From Dysgonamonadaceae bacterium (GTDB lineage Bacteria > Bacteroidota > Bacteroidia > Bacteroidales > Azobacteroidaceae): 18,657 nt of DNA. Location: positions 1 through 18,657 of the forward strand of contig JAITAH010000005.1 of assembly GCA_031284225.1 (NCBI GenBank). The letters are read 5' to 3'. The notes beneath the pieces were generated by a model, which saw only the letters and a program-made list of their open reading frames with translations, did not search any database and had not been told where the DNA came from. Positions 7,166 to 16,325 of the stretch are shown here, piece after piece. The position numbers and the translations under genes were made by a program. The stretch's first letter is position 1, and every line of letters starts with the position of its first letter.

Positions 7166-7600
7166 ATGGGAATGAAAGATATCGGTTTCGGAATCACGGT
7201 TTCCAACAGCAATTCGGCTGATATGCTGAAACTGTATAAACTGTCGAATTCCTTAGGAATGGAATTTGCAACGGAAGAAGTCTGCGGAAACTTTGAAAAA
7301 CTCATCAATCTTCAGTTAAAAGAGCCGCATCCGAAATCGTGGTTCCGGGCGTATTTCAACAGGGGGTTGATTAATTATATTCAGGGAAATCTCCGTCTGT
7401 TGCCCTGTGAATCCGGTTTAGTGAATTTCTTTGTCGAACCTTACGGCGATATTTATCCCTGCAACGGTTTGGAAGAAAAATACTGGCAGGAAAAGATGGG
7501 AAACATCCGGAAACCATTGGTTTGGTCTGTAACAAACAAAATCCGCAACTTGGCGGGTAAACCGGCGATCTTAAATCTTTGCAATCATTGCCGTCAATGA
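7166..7600 (+). CDS. Radical SAM C-terminal fragment
   Basis: This is the 144-residue continuation. Its ATG at 7166 directly follows the TAG, and a second ATG lies at 7172, so ribosomes could re-initiate here. It carries IGFGITVSNSNS, a barrel strand, then EVCGNFEKLI and the cysteine-containing LLPCESG and IYPCNG segments. The stop TGA at 7598-7600 overlaps the ATG of the next glycosyltransferase. It has no cluster-binding CX3CX2C motif of its own, so activity would need the N-terminal fragment. Confidence 0.5.
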   Translation: MGMKDIGFGITVSNSNSADMLKLYKLSNSLGMEFATEEVCGNFEKLINLQLKEPHPKSWFRAYFNRGLINYIQGNLRLLPCESGLVNFFVEPYGDIYPCNGLEEKYWQEKMGNIRKPLVWSVTNKIRNLAGKPAILNLCNHCRQ

Positions 7601-8685
7601 AAATTGTAGTAACCGGAACAAGGGGAATACCAGACATTCTGGGAGGCATCGAAACGCATTGCGAAGAAGTTTATCCCCGGATAGTAGCTCTCGGATACGA
7701 TGTAACGGTTATCCGGAGAAAAAATTACACAAACCACCCGCTTCAGGAATACAAAGGAGTAAAATTAATTGATATTCAGGCGCCACACATCAAAGCGCTG
7801 GAAGTGATTGTCCATACTTTCCGGGCCATTCACGTAGCCAAATTCAAACTGAAAGCCGATGTGCTGCATGTGCATGCCATCGGCCCCGCATTGGCAATCC
7901 CATACGCCAAGTTGTTGGGAATGAAAGTCGTATTTACCAATCATGGACCGGACTACGAACGGGAAAAGTGGAACTGGGCGGCCAAACTCATGTTACGGAT
8001 GGGCGAAAGGATCGGCGTCCGGTTTTCCGATCAAATCATTGCCATTTCCAACGTTATCAACGACATTTTGCGGACGCGGTACGGACGGCAAGATGCGCAT
8101 CTCATTTACAACGGCACCTCTCAGCCCGCCTTCCAGAACGACCCCGAATATCTTCGCACCTTAGGAATCGAATCTCGGAAATACATTTTGGCGGTGGGGC
8201 GTTTTGTTCCCGAAAAAAACTTCGATCAATTGATTCGTGCTTTTACCGCCGTTCAAAATAAACAAGATTACCGTTTAGCGATTGCCGGCGCCGCCAATTT
8301 TGAAGATATCAATACCATCGAACTGAAAAAATTAGCCCGGAAATACCATATTGTGCTCACCGGGTTTATTAAAGGGGATAAATTGCACACCCTGTTGAAT
8401 AATGCTTCGGCGTTTGTTTTGCCCTCCTCGCACGAAGGCTTGCCTATTTCCTTGCTGGAAGCGATGAATTACGGCTTGCCGGCGATTGTCAGCGATATTC
8501 CGGCCAACCGGGAAGTGCATTTAGCCAAAGAAAATTACTTCCGCGTAAACCGGGAAAGCGAACTGACCGAAAAATTACAACAACACATTCTGCAAGGCTA
8601 TCAACCTGTGCACTACGATATGCGGCAATATAACTGGGATGAAATTGCCGGCCAAATCATGGAGGTATATCGGTTGCTCAAGTAA
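7597..8685 (+). CDS. GT4-type glycosyltransferase with DUF1972-like N-terminus
   Basis: This 362-residue retaining glycosyltransferase has a GT-B fold. The N-terminal half opens with VVTGTRGIPDILGGIETHCEE (residues 5-25), the signature of DUF1972-type enzymes used in capsule, O-antigen or exopolysaccharide assembly. The C-terminal half has the donor-site stretch AVGRFVPEKNFDQLIRAF and the EX7E motif E280-GLPISLL-E288, so the catalytic apparatus looks intact. Donor and acceptor sugars cannot be assigned. The ATG at 7597 overlaps the TGA of the broken radical SAM gene as ATGA, a layout usual for coupled translation. A TTG at 7579 would add six poorly matching residues and is not preferred. Only 39 bases separate it from the hybrid sensor gene, with a separate promoter in that gap. 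Confidence 0.87.
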   Translation: MKIVVTGTRGIPDILGGIETHCEEVYPRIVALGYDVTVIRRKNYTNHPLQEYKGVKLIDIQAPHIKALEVIVHTFRAIHVAKFKLKADVLHVHAIGPALAIPYAKLLGMKVVFTNHGPDYEREKWNWAAKLMLRMGERIGVRFSDQIIAISNVINDILRTRYGRQDAHLIYNGTSQPAFQNDPEYLRTLGIESRKYILAVGRFVPEKNFDQLIRAFTAVQNKQDYRLAIAGAANFEDINTIELKKLARKYHIVLTGFIKGDKLHTLLNNASAFVLPSSHEGLPISLLEAMNYGLPAIVSDIPANREVHLAKENYFRVNRESELTEKLQQHILQGYQPVHYDMRQYNWDEIAGQIMEVYRLLK

Positions 8686-8706
8686 ACCGCAAAAAACGTA
8701 TCTTTG
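8674..8706 (+). promoter_or_regulatory. Promoter for the hybrid two-component gene
   Basis: TATCTTTG at 8699-8706 matches TAnnTTTG. A TTG at 8674-8676, inside the end of the glycosyltransferase gene, lies 22 bases upstream, which fits a -33 box. The expected transcript start leaves a leader of about 14 bases before ATG 8725, so the sensor can be made independently of the upstream genes. Confidence 0.6.
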
Positions 8707-8724
8707 TTCCCTGAATGAATTTTT

Positions 8725-11700
8725 ATGTACCCGTTACGTAAACAGATACGCTTTATTGTTCTCGCATTGCTACTGTTCAGTCAGGTCTCGCAAGCCCAGT
8801 ATGTATTCCGCCATTGGGATATAGCGGATGGTTTATCCGACAACCAGATAAGGTATTTTACGCCAACGCCCGACGGGCGAATAGCCATTCGCACGGTTTC
8901 CATATTGAACATATACAACGGGGCGACCTTTGAGCATTTCTATCACAACCGGCACAAAAGGTATAAATGGAGCTTCAATCGCTATCAGATATTCAAAGAA
9001 TACCACGATACAGAGGGGCGAATGTGGATGAAAGCGCCCGGTTACCTGTTACTTTTCGACTTGAATACCAATGAATTTATCTATGATATCGACCGCGAAC
9101 TGCATCTGATGAATATTGACCGTAAACTGAAAAACCTGTTCATCGACGAAAGTAAGAATTATTGGTTTTTGACGGAAGATAATGTTTTTATCTTTTATGA
9201 TATTACGCAAAAACAATCTGTAATTATCGATGAAGGCGATGAACCGTTTACGCAAAAGTATGGTATTCCCGAAGAGATCGCTCAGTATAAGAATCTGTAT
9301 TATATTCTATATTCCAACGGTTTATTGCGTTGCTGGGACAGCGCTTCGCGGGAATTTGTCGGACGCGACACTTATTTTGTGGGGAAAATATCCGATATTA
9401 CAGATCGGTTGAGCATCCATCCTACTTCGACCGGCGATTTATGGCTGATGTACAACAACGCCGTTTGCTATTATAACCGTATTGATAAAACCTGGCGCGA
9501 AGTAGTAGGCATCAAAGGAGCTTCCAACTTTTTTACCTGTATGGATCTGGATACGGAAGGAAATGCCTGGATAGGAACTTCGTGGTCGGGATTGCGGAAG
9601 ATCGATGGAAAAACATTTGCCATAGAAACCATTTCGGGATTGAAGCTGAGCAATAGCGGCATATTGAATAACGATATACAATGTATCTATGCCGACGATA
9701 ACGGCGGCGTATGGGTAGGTACACTGTGGCAAGGCGTCTGTTACTATAATCCGAGTATGTATAAATTCGGTTTGATTCAAACCCTTCATAACGGGACGCC
9801 GGTTACCAACGAAGCCGTCCGGTGCCTGTTTGAAGATGAAGATAGCAGTATTCTTATCGGCACTACTACCAACGGACTGAGGCGTTACGATCCCTCGACC
9901 GGAAAGATTGCCAAAGCGTTTAACGGACTCATTACCAACGACCTTTGCCTTTCTCTTTATCGCGACCGCAAAAACCGCTTGTGGGTAGGAACTTACCTCA
10001 ACGGGTTTTACTGCCTGGATGGAAACCGTGTAAAAATTTATAATCGATCCACCGTAAACATGGAACTTTATCCCAATCAGAACATCTCGCGTGCCGTTTA
10101 CGAAGATCCGAACGGACGTTTTTGGGTAAGCGTGGATAATGAAGGAGTGGGCGAACTCAATCTGCTTTCGGGAAAAATTTCCATGCTAAAAGACAAACAC
10201 CCGGAAATTGCTTTCCATAAAATTGATTATAATTTTTATCCCATAGACGATCACTGTTTTGCGGTCTATGGAGAAAACGGAATCTACTACTACAATACCC
10301 GGACAGACAAAGTGTTTATTCCTAAAACAGACGACCCCGACAGTCCCAAACTGGCCGATCCTAACATTCGCTACTATTGCATCTTCAAAGACAGCCGCGG
10401 CTTGGAATGGTTCGGCACCGAACAGGGTATCCGGATATGGGATGACCTCAAAAAGAAAGTTTATATTATCGACGTTAACAACGGATTGTCCAATAACTCC
10501 ATTTCTTCCATTCTGGAAGGCAACCAAGGCGAATACTGGATTTCAACGGTCAGCGGAATCGCTAAAATTGAAATAAAAGAGATTCCAGAAGGTTATGACT
10601 TTTCGGTAATCAACTACAATAGGCATGACGGATTACAAGACGGGAAGTTTTACGATCGTTCTTCGTTGAAAACCCGTAACGGAAATCTTTATTTTGGAGG
10701 TCATCACGGCGTCAACTGGCTGAATCCCGATAATATGCAGTACAATAAAAAGAAAAGCAAGCCTGTATTTACCGCTTTCCGTCTCTATAATCAGCCCATC
10801 AGGGAAAGCATCAAATACAATGGGCGCGTTATTCTTGAAAAGTCGGTCGGTTATACGAAAGAAATCCGGTTGAACTATGCAGAAAACTTTATTACTCTGG
10901 AATTTGCAGGGCTGAATTATGCAAATCCTTCGCACACCTATTACCGCTATAAACTGGAAAATTACGACCTCGACTGGAATGAAATACTGACCTCCGGAAC
11001 GGGCGTCGCTTCATACACCGGATTGCCGCCGGGCAAGTACCGCCTGATTGTCTATACGGCTAACAACGACAAAGTGTGGGGCGACGAAGCCGCGGAAATT
11101 TCTATCTGGATTACTCCTCCGTTTTGGGCAACGGTTTATGCCTATTTTTTCTACGCATTATTGCTTTTATCCAGCATTACCGGCTTTATCGTCTATCTCA
11201 ACAAGCGGAATAAGAAACGAATAGAAGAACGCTACATTGCCGAAAGGCAAAAATACAAAGACGAATTAAACCAGATGAAATTCCGTTTTTTTACGAATAT
11301 AAGTCATGAATTCCGAACGCCGTTAACATTGATAATGACCCCTTTGAGCAGTTTAATACAACAATATGACGATAGCTCGCTGAAACAAAAACTATCTTCC
11401 ATTTATCGGAATGCCGAAGATATGCTTGGATTAATCAATCAATTGCTTGATTTCCGGAAACTGGAGATGGGCGGCGAGAAACTGAAATTGTCCTGTACCG
11501 ATTTCATTCAGTTTATGGAATATGTACACGCTACCTTTATGGAATTTACCGAAAACAAATCCATTTACTTTACCTTTGAAAGCGCATGTAAGCAATTGTT
11601 TATGTATTTTGACCAAAACAAAATTCACAAAATAATCAATAACTTGTATTCTAATGCGTTCAAATTCACGCCTGCGGAAGGACACATCTCTACGATGCTC

Positions 11701-12780
11701 TCGTTGATAGAAGAAGGAGGCCGGGAATTTGTAAAAATTACGGTGTCGGACACCGGATGCGGCATCGATGAAGCCGAACAGCAAGCGATTTTTGAACGTT
11801 TTTACCAAAGTTCAAATAATCAATTAGACAAAATCGGTTCAGGCATCGGTCTGCATCTGGTAAAAGAATACGTCGAACTTCATCAGGGGCGCATCACAGT
11901 CAACAGTAAACCGAACGAAGGGAGCGTATTCACCATTTACCTTCCGACGGATTTGGCGCATGTAGAAACGGCGGAGATCGACGAGGGTGCATCTATACCG
12001 TCCCAACCGGCGGCGCCCGACCAACAGCAAAAGACCCTGTTGATTGTAGAAGACAATCACGAATTTCGTCGCTTTTTAGCGGAGCAGTTGAGCGGTAAAT
12101 TCAATGTTCTGCAAGCATCCGACGGCCGGGAAGGCGAAGAAATCGCCTTGAAACAGCATCCGGACTTGATCGTTTCGGATTTGATGATGCCCGTAGTGGA
12201 CGGACTGGAGCTGTGTTGCCGGTTAAAAAATAACATTCAAACCTCCCACGTCCCGGTTATTTTACTTACCGCCCGCCTGTCGGACGAAGCCAAGATTGAA
12301 AGCTATAAAGCCGGAGCCGATTCGTATATTGCCAAACCGTTTAACTTTGAGGTGTTGGAAACCCGTATCGAAATGCTGATCGAACAACAGGAAAAACGAA
12401 AAAAACTGTTCCATAAAACCATCGAAATCACGCCAAGCAGTATTACCACCACTTCGCTGGACGAAGAATTGGTCAAAAAAGCGTTGCTGTTGGTCGAAAA
12501 AAACATCAACAATCCGGACTATTCCGTCGAAGAGTTAAGTTCGGACATTGCTATGAGCCGGAGCCAGCTCTACCGCAAATTTCATTCGATACTCGGTTTA
12601 TCGCCCAACGATTTTATCCGGTCCGTCCGTCTGAAACGTGCCGCCCAGTTGCTGAAAGAATCCCAATACCACATCTCCGAAATATCCGACCGGGTCGGAT
12701 TTAATACCATCAAATACTTTAATCGCTATTTCAAAGACGAATTTGGCGTTACGCCTACCCAATACAGGCAAAACAAGTAA
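8725..12780 (+). CDS. Hybrid two-component system sensor/regulator (HTCS)
   Basis: This 1351-residue single-chain regulator joins a sensor kinase and a transcription factor. A signal peptide (about 1-24) leads into a long periplasmic part with Reg_prop beta-propeller repeats such as GNAWIGTSWSGLRKIDG and GGVWVGTLWQGVCYYNP. A Y_Y_Y domain follows (about 725-795, with LNYANPSHTYYRYKLENYD), then a membrane helix at about 802-826. The kinase has the phosphoacceptor His861 in NISHEFRTPL, an N-box near 966-980, DTGCG from 1009 and GSGIGL from 1038. The receiver has E1109/D1110, phosphoacceptor D1152, T1182 and K1204, all intact. An AraC-type helix-turn-helix domain fills about 1245-1351. HTCS proteins bind glycan breakdown products in the periplasm and activate the neighbouring susCD operon. 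The ligand cannot be read here. Confidence 0.97.
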   Translation: MYPLRKQIRFIVLALLLFSQVSQAQYVFRHWDIADGLSDNQIRYFTPTPDGRIAIRTVSILNIYNGATFEHFYHNRHKRYKWSFNRYQIFKEYHDTEGRMWMKAPGYLLLFDLNTNEFIYDIDRELHLMNIDRKLKNLFIDESKNYWFLTEDNVFIFYDITQKQSVIIDEGDEPFTQKYGIPEEIAQYKNLYYILYSNGLLRCWDSASREFVGRDTYFVGKISDITDRLSIHPTSTGDLWLMYNNAVCYYNRIDKTWREVVGIKGASNFFTCMDLDTEGNAWIGTSWSGLRKIDGKTFAIETISGLKLSNSGILNNDIQCIYADDNGGVWVGTLWQGVCYYNPSMYKFGLIQTLHNGTPVTNEAVRCLFEDEDSSILIGTTTNGLRRYDPSTGKIAKAFNGLITNDLCLSLYRDRKNRLWVGTYLNGFYCLDGNRVKIYNRSTVNMELYPNQNISRAVYEDPNGRFWVSVDNEGVGELNLLSGKISMLKDKHPEIAFHKIDYNFYPIDDHCFAVYGENGIYYYNTRTDKVFIPKTDDPDSPKLADPNIRYYCIFKDSRGLEWFGTEQGIRIWDDLKKKVYIIDVNNGLSNNSISSILEGNQGEYWISTVSGIAKIEIKEIPEGYDFSVINYNRHDGLQDGKFYDRSSLKTRNGNLYFGGHHGVNWLNPDNMQYNKKKSKPVFTAFRLYNQPIRESIKYNGRVILEKSVGYTKEIRLNYAENFITLEFAGLNYANPSHTYYRYKLENYDLDWNEILTSGTGVASYTGLPPGKYRLIVYTANNDKVWGDEAAEISIWITPPFWATVYAYFFYALLLLSSITGFIVYLNKRNKKRIEERYIAERQKYKDELNQMKFRFFTNISHEFRTPLTLIMTPLSSLIQQYDDSSLKQKLSSIYRNAEDMLGLINQLLDFRKLEMGGEKLKLSCTDFIQFMEYVHATFMEFTENKSIYFTFESACKQLFMYFDQNKIHKIINNLYSNAFKFTPAEGHISTMLSLIEEGGREFVKITVSDTGCGIDEAEQQAIFERFYQSSNNQLDKIGSGIGLHLVKEYVELHQGRITVNSKPNEGSVFTIYLPTDLAHVETAEIDEGASIPSQPAAPDQQQKTLLIVEDNHEFRRFLAEQLSGKFNVLQASDGREGEEIALKQHPDLIVSDLMMPVVDGLELCCRLKNNIQTSHVPVILLTARLSDEAKIESYKAGADSYIAKPFNFEVLETRIEMLIEQQEKRKKLFHKTIEITPSSITTTSLDEELVKKALLLVEKNINNPDYSVEELSSDIAMSRSQLYRKFHSILGLSPNDFIRSVRLKRAAQLLKESQYHISEISDRVGFNTIKYFNRYFKDEFGVTPTQYRQNK

Positions 12781-12866
12781 TCGCAACATTTTAATCCTCT
12801 CTGCTTTCTATTTCCTTCCGTTTGTGTATCATTACTGATTTTATGCTTACTTTGCAACAAATCATA

Positions 12867-12878
12867 CCCAAATTTGGG
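12867..12878. promoter_or_regulatory. Perfect palindrome, candidate HTCS operator
   Basis: CCCAAATTTGGG is a perfect 12-base palindrome. It is followed at once by ACAATTCATCCC, so that GGGA at 12876-12879 also pairs with a TCCC at 12887-12890. It lies about 35 bases upstream of the susC -7 element, a normal place for an activator such as the AraC domain of the adjacent HTCS. The 12781-12956 gap holds no gene. Confidence 0.4.
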
Positions 12879-12912
12879 ACAATTCATCCCATCCTGTCGT
12901 TTCGTTACCCAT

Positions 12913-12920
12913 TATCTTTG
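12913..12920 (+). promoter_or_regulatory. -7 element of the susCD promoter
   Basis: TATCTTTG matches TAnnTTTG and is followed by CG. It is 36 bases before the susC start. No TTG is present at the normal -33 distance, which is consistent with a promoter that depends on an activator such as the upstream HTCS (inference). Confidence 0.55.
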
Positions 12921-12956
12921 CGCTATATTTACGTTTGTTAATTTAATCTAATTATC

Positions 12957-15900
12957 ATGAGTAAAATTAAAACAAAATTCAAATCATCGAATAGCAAGTG
13001 GAAAAAGTTTCTATGCTTGCTGGTAGGCTTGTGCATGTATTCAACTTACACCTACGCACAAAGCAGTGTAAAAATCAGCGGAAGAGTTACGGACAGCGGC
13101 GGCGACGCGCTGATAGGCGTAACCATTTCCCTGAAAGGCGCTCCCGGCGGAACCATCACCGATGCGAACGGGAATTACAGTATAACAACGCCGACAACAG
13201 GCGCCATACTGCAATTTTCGTATATCGGCTATGTTCCGCAGGAAATCCCGGTCGGATCAAAGACGGTTATTGACGTGGTTCTTCTTGAAGACACCAAATC
13301 TTTGGACGAAGTAGTAGTAGTCGGTTACGGTACGCAAAAGAAAGCCACTCTGACCGGCGCCATTTCCCAGATACGGGGAGAGGAGGCGTTTAAGGACCGC
13401 GGTATTAATAATGTATCGGTTGCCTTGCAAGGAGAAATCCCCGGTCTGACGGTAACCCGCAGTTCGACCCGTCCCGGAAGCGAAGGCGCGGAAATGAAAA
13501 TCCGGGGCGACATTTCAGTTAATGGTAATTCCAGTCCGCTGGTACTTATCGACGGGATTGCAGGTTCGCTCGACGAACTCAACCAGATGGAACCCAACGA
13601 CATCGAGAACATCTCTGTCTTGAAAGACGCTTCGGCAGCGATTTACGGAGCGCGGTCGGCTTCGGGCGTTCTGCTGGTAACCACCAAACGCGGTAAAAAG
13701 GGAGTGTCAAAAATTACTTACAACGGTTCGCTCAGCACAACTATCAACGGCATTCAACAACCGATTACCAGCAACGAACAATGGCTGGATATGTTTTATG
13801 AAGCGCAATATCAAGATGCCCGCGCAAGCAATCCGACTTTAACTACTACCGAAGAGATTAAGAATGTGTTTAACTGGTGGATTTTGGCCAGCGGAAGCGT
13901 ATTGCCGGGCGTAGATGCCAACGGAACAACCTACGACAGGGAAGAATTATGGAAAGCCTTGCGCACAGGTCAGACATTAACCTTGACAAACAGTGGGAAA
14001 ACCTACCATTATCAGCCCAATCAGTATTTGATGGATATCCTTTACGGGAAGGCTACCTCCCAGAAACACTCCGTCAGCATTTCCGGCGCCGACGACAAAT
14101 TCGGATACATGGCCTCTCTCGGCTTTGCCGACAATCAGTCGCAATTGAAAGTGGCCGAAGACGGCGAAAAAAAGTATAGCGGACGTTTGAATATGGATTA
14201 TCAGGCAACCAAACTTCTGAAATTAGAGGCGGGAATGTCGTATGAAAAGCGCGATATTACTACCCCAAATACCGACGTAGGAGCAGGATACTACGACCCG
14301 TGGTGGTGGGCGGTAACCAATGAAAACGGACATTTCTACGACACTTTCGGCAATCGAAATCCGGTAGGCGGACTGGTGGACGGCGGTGTAACCAAGACCG
14401 GATTCATCACTTCCCGTTCCAACCTGAAAGCAACCCTCGACCTATCGCAACTGCTGAAAGGACTTTCCGTATCGGGGACAGGCGGTTACAAAACGGTTCA
14501 GAAAAATATCCAAACATTGAAGAATAAAATTCAATACTACGACTGGGCAGATGTGCCGACAACGAACCGGCAATCTCCCGGATCGCTGAGCGAAGAAGCG
14601 CTTACATGGACAAATGTAACGCTCGGCGGTTTTGTTAATTATGAAAATCAATTCAACGATGCACATAATGTCTCCGTCATGCTGGGAACAACAGCCGAAC
14701 AGGAAGATTACAAACGCATTTTCGCCTCCCGCAATCAGGGTCCAATTTACGAAGGAGCTGATTTGGTAAACCTTGAAACGATGATTAGCGGTACCAATAA
14801 CGGCGCTAACGGCGGTCAAAGTTCGTGGGCATTTTTGTCTTACATCACCCGACTGAACTATAATTATAAGGATAAATATTTGGCTGAATTTCTCGGACGC
14901 CGCGACGGTTCTTCCAAACTCTATCCTGACCAGCGGTGGAAAAATTTCTATTCCGCATCGGGAGGTTGGGTCATTTCAAATGAAGATTTTATGCAATCAT
15001 TGAAAGTACTGAACCATCTGAAAATCCGTTATAATTACGGAAAAACCGGCAGCGTGGAAGGCATCGGCAATTACGAACGTTTTGCCACCGTCAGCACAAG
15101 CAGCGCCTATTTCGGCTCAACGATGGCTGCTCAACCGGCGCTTTCCCTCGGAGGAATGACTTCGGCAACCCGAACTTGGGAAACCATTCTCAGTCATAAT
15201 GCGGGATTGGATTTCGGTTTCCTCAACAATCGACTCTCCGGCTCGTTCGACTACTTTTCAAAGACCAACGAAGGAATGTTTATTTCGGTTACTTATCCAT
15301 CCATACTCGGCGCATCGGCGCCCAAGTCGAACAACGGTAAATTACGCACTAACGGATGGGAACTGGCGCTTAACTGGCACGATAAAATCGGATCGCTCAA
15401 ATACAACATCGGCGGTTTTGTGGCGGATGCATCTTCAAAAGTACTTGAACTCGAAAATAATGAAAACGTTCCCAATCCGGGTCGGAATTCCAACCGTCTG
15501 ATAGGAATGCCCCGCGAAGCCATCTATGTGTACGAAACAGCCGGCATATTCCAGACGCAAGAAGAAGCCAATGCGTATTATGATAAGTATTACTGGACGG
15601 ATGCAAGCCATACGGCTATCAAAGCCGGTAATATTCTCCCAGCGCCAAGAGAAACCGGAACCAACCGGTTACGTCCCGGTGCAAGGATATTGGTTGACAA
15701 AAACGGCGACGGAGTGATTTCTACGGAAGACCTCGCATATGCCGGCGACGCTGCTCCCAGAATAACTTTCGGGATAAAAACCGGTCTGGAATGGAAAGGC
15801 ATTGATTTCCAAGCATTTTTCCAAGGCGTAGGTAAACAGGTCATCTTGCGTACAGGCAATATTTATGCCCCGTGGGTTACCAATTACATGCTTCAAAACG

Positions 15901-16280
15901 CTTCGTTTATGGGCAAGATGTGGTCGGATATCGACATTCCAAGCCCACTGGGCGGAAACCTTATCTCTGCCAATGCAAATGCGGATTTAACAATTGCTTC
16001 ACGCGACAACGCATTCAATAATTTCAATTACCAAAACAAGGATGTCAGCGTGCAACATTCAAAATACATCCGCCTGAAATCCCTGATTATCGGCTATACA
16101 ATTCCTCAGGAACTGACGAAAAAAGTTGCTCTGAACAAAGTAAGAGTGTATTTTTCCGGCGACGACCTCTGGGAATGGACAAAAGTCAAAGACGGTTATG
16201 ACCCTGAATACGGCGAAGGCTCGAACAATACGTTCCCTTTTAGCAGACTGCTTTCCGTCGGTTTAGATATTACGTTTTAA
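12957..16280 (+). CDS. SusC/RagA-family TonB-dependent outer-membrane transporter
   Basis: This 1107-residue protein is a SusC-type transporter that imports oligosaccharides, or sometimes peptides, across the outer membrane using TonB energy, with SusD as its lid. A signal peptide covers residues 1-34 (cut after TYTYA). A carboxypeptidase-D-like regulatory domain (about 39-112, ISGRVTDSGGDALIGVTISL) follows. The family signature SLDEVVVVGYG is at 115-125. The plug domain includes SPLVLIDG and ISVLKDASAAIYGARSASG, and the rest is the beta-barrel, ending in the phenylalanine typical of outer-membrane proteins. A DKNGDGVIS calcium-type loop starts at Asp914. It lies 176 bases after the HTCS gene and 45 bases before susD, the usual operon order. 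The transported glycan cannot be told from the sequence. Confidence 0.96.
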   Translation: MSKIKTKFKSSNSKWKKFLCLLVGLCMYSTYTYAQSSVKISGRVTDSGGDALIGVTISLKGAPGGTITDANGNYSITTPTTGAILQFSYIGYVPQEIPVGSKTVIDVVLLEDTKSLDEVVVVGYGTQKKATLTGAISQIRGEEAFKDRGINNVSVALQGEIPGLTVTRSSTRPGSEGAEMKIRGDISVNGNSSPLVLIDGIAGSLDELNQMEPNDIENISVLKDASAAIYGARSASGVLLVTTKRGKKGVSKITYNGSLSTTINGIQQPITSNEQWLDMFYEAQYQDARASNPTLTTTEEIKNVFNWWILASGSVLPGVDANGTTYDREELWKALRTGQTLTLTNSGKTYHYQPNQYLMDILYGKATSQKHSVSISGADDKFGYMASLGFADNQSQLKVAEDGEKKYSGRLNMDYQATKLLKLEAGMSYEKRDITTPNTDVGAGYYDPWWWAVTNENGHFYDTFGNRNPVGGLVDGGVTKTGFITSRSNLKATLDLSQLLKGLSVSGTGGYKTVQKNIQTLKNKIQYYDWADVPTTNRQSPGSLSEEALTWTNVTLGGFVNYENQFNDAHNVSVMLGTTAEQEDYKRIFASRNQGPIYEGADLVNLETMISGTNNGANGGQSSWAFLSYITRLNYNYKDKYLAEFLGRRDGSSKLYPDQRWKNFYSASGGWVISNEDFMQSLKVLNHLKIRYNYGKTGSVEGIGNYERFATVSTSSAYFGSTMAAQPALSLGGMTSATRTWETILSHNAGLDFGFLNNRLSGSFDYFSKTNEGMFISVTYPSILGASAPKSNNGKLRTNGWELALNWHDKIGSLKYNIGGFVADASSKVLELENNENVPNPGRNSNRLIGMPREAIYVYETAGIFQTQEEANAYYDKYYWTDASHTAIKAGNILPAPRETGTNRLRPGARILVDKNGDGVISTEDLAYAGDAAPRITFGIKTGLEWKGIDFQAFFQGVGKQVILRTGNIYAPWVTNYMLQNASFMGKMWSDIDIPSPLGGNLISANANADLTIASRDNAFNNFNYQNKDVSVQHSKYIRLKSLIIGYTIPQELTKKVALNKVRVYFSGDDLWEWTKVKDGYDPEYGEGSNNTFPFSRLLSVGLDITF

Positions 16281-16302
16281 TTACGAATCACGAAAATTTA
16301 TG

Positions 16303-16321
16303 TTTTATTTGTTAAATAAAA
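16303..16321 (+). promoter_or_regulatory. AU-rich hairpin before the susD start
   Basis: TTTTATTT and AAATAAAA are perfect eight-base inverted repeats around GTT. They end four bases before the susD ATG, in the ribosome-landing region. The stem is all A-U and therefore weak. It might temper susD translation relative to susC, or may simply be AT-rich leader. No Shine-Dalgarno sequence is seen. Confidence 0.3.
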
Positions 16322-16325
16322 AGAT

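Larger units (their letters stand above)
6785..7600 (+). pseudogene. Disrupted radical SAM protein gene
   Basis: Bases 6785-7165 and 7166-7600 are one reading frame interrupted by a single TAG at 7163-7165. Together they encode a radical SAM enzyme of about 271 codons. The N-half has the iron-sulfur motif CPMRCKMC (Cys9, Cys13, Cys16) and a GGEP SAM-binding motif. The C-half carries LLPCESG and IYPCNG, cysteine motifs typical of SPASM-like C-terminal regions. From memory of related Bacteroidales proteins, the segments after MEFAT (near 7271) and after MGN (near 7504) look shortened, as if in-frame pieces were lost. Such enzymes modify peptides or small molecules; the substrate is unknown. The TAG is the only one interrupting a gene here. 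Decay, a true split gene and a sequencing error are all possible; decay seems most likely. Confidence 0.65.
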
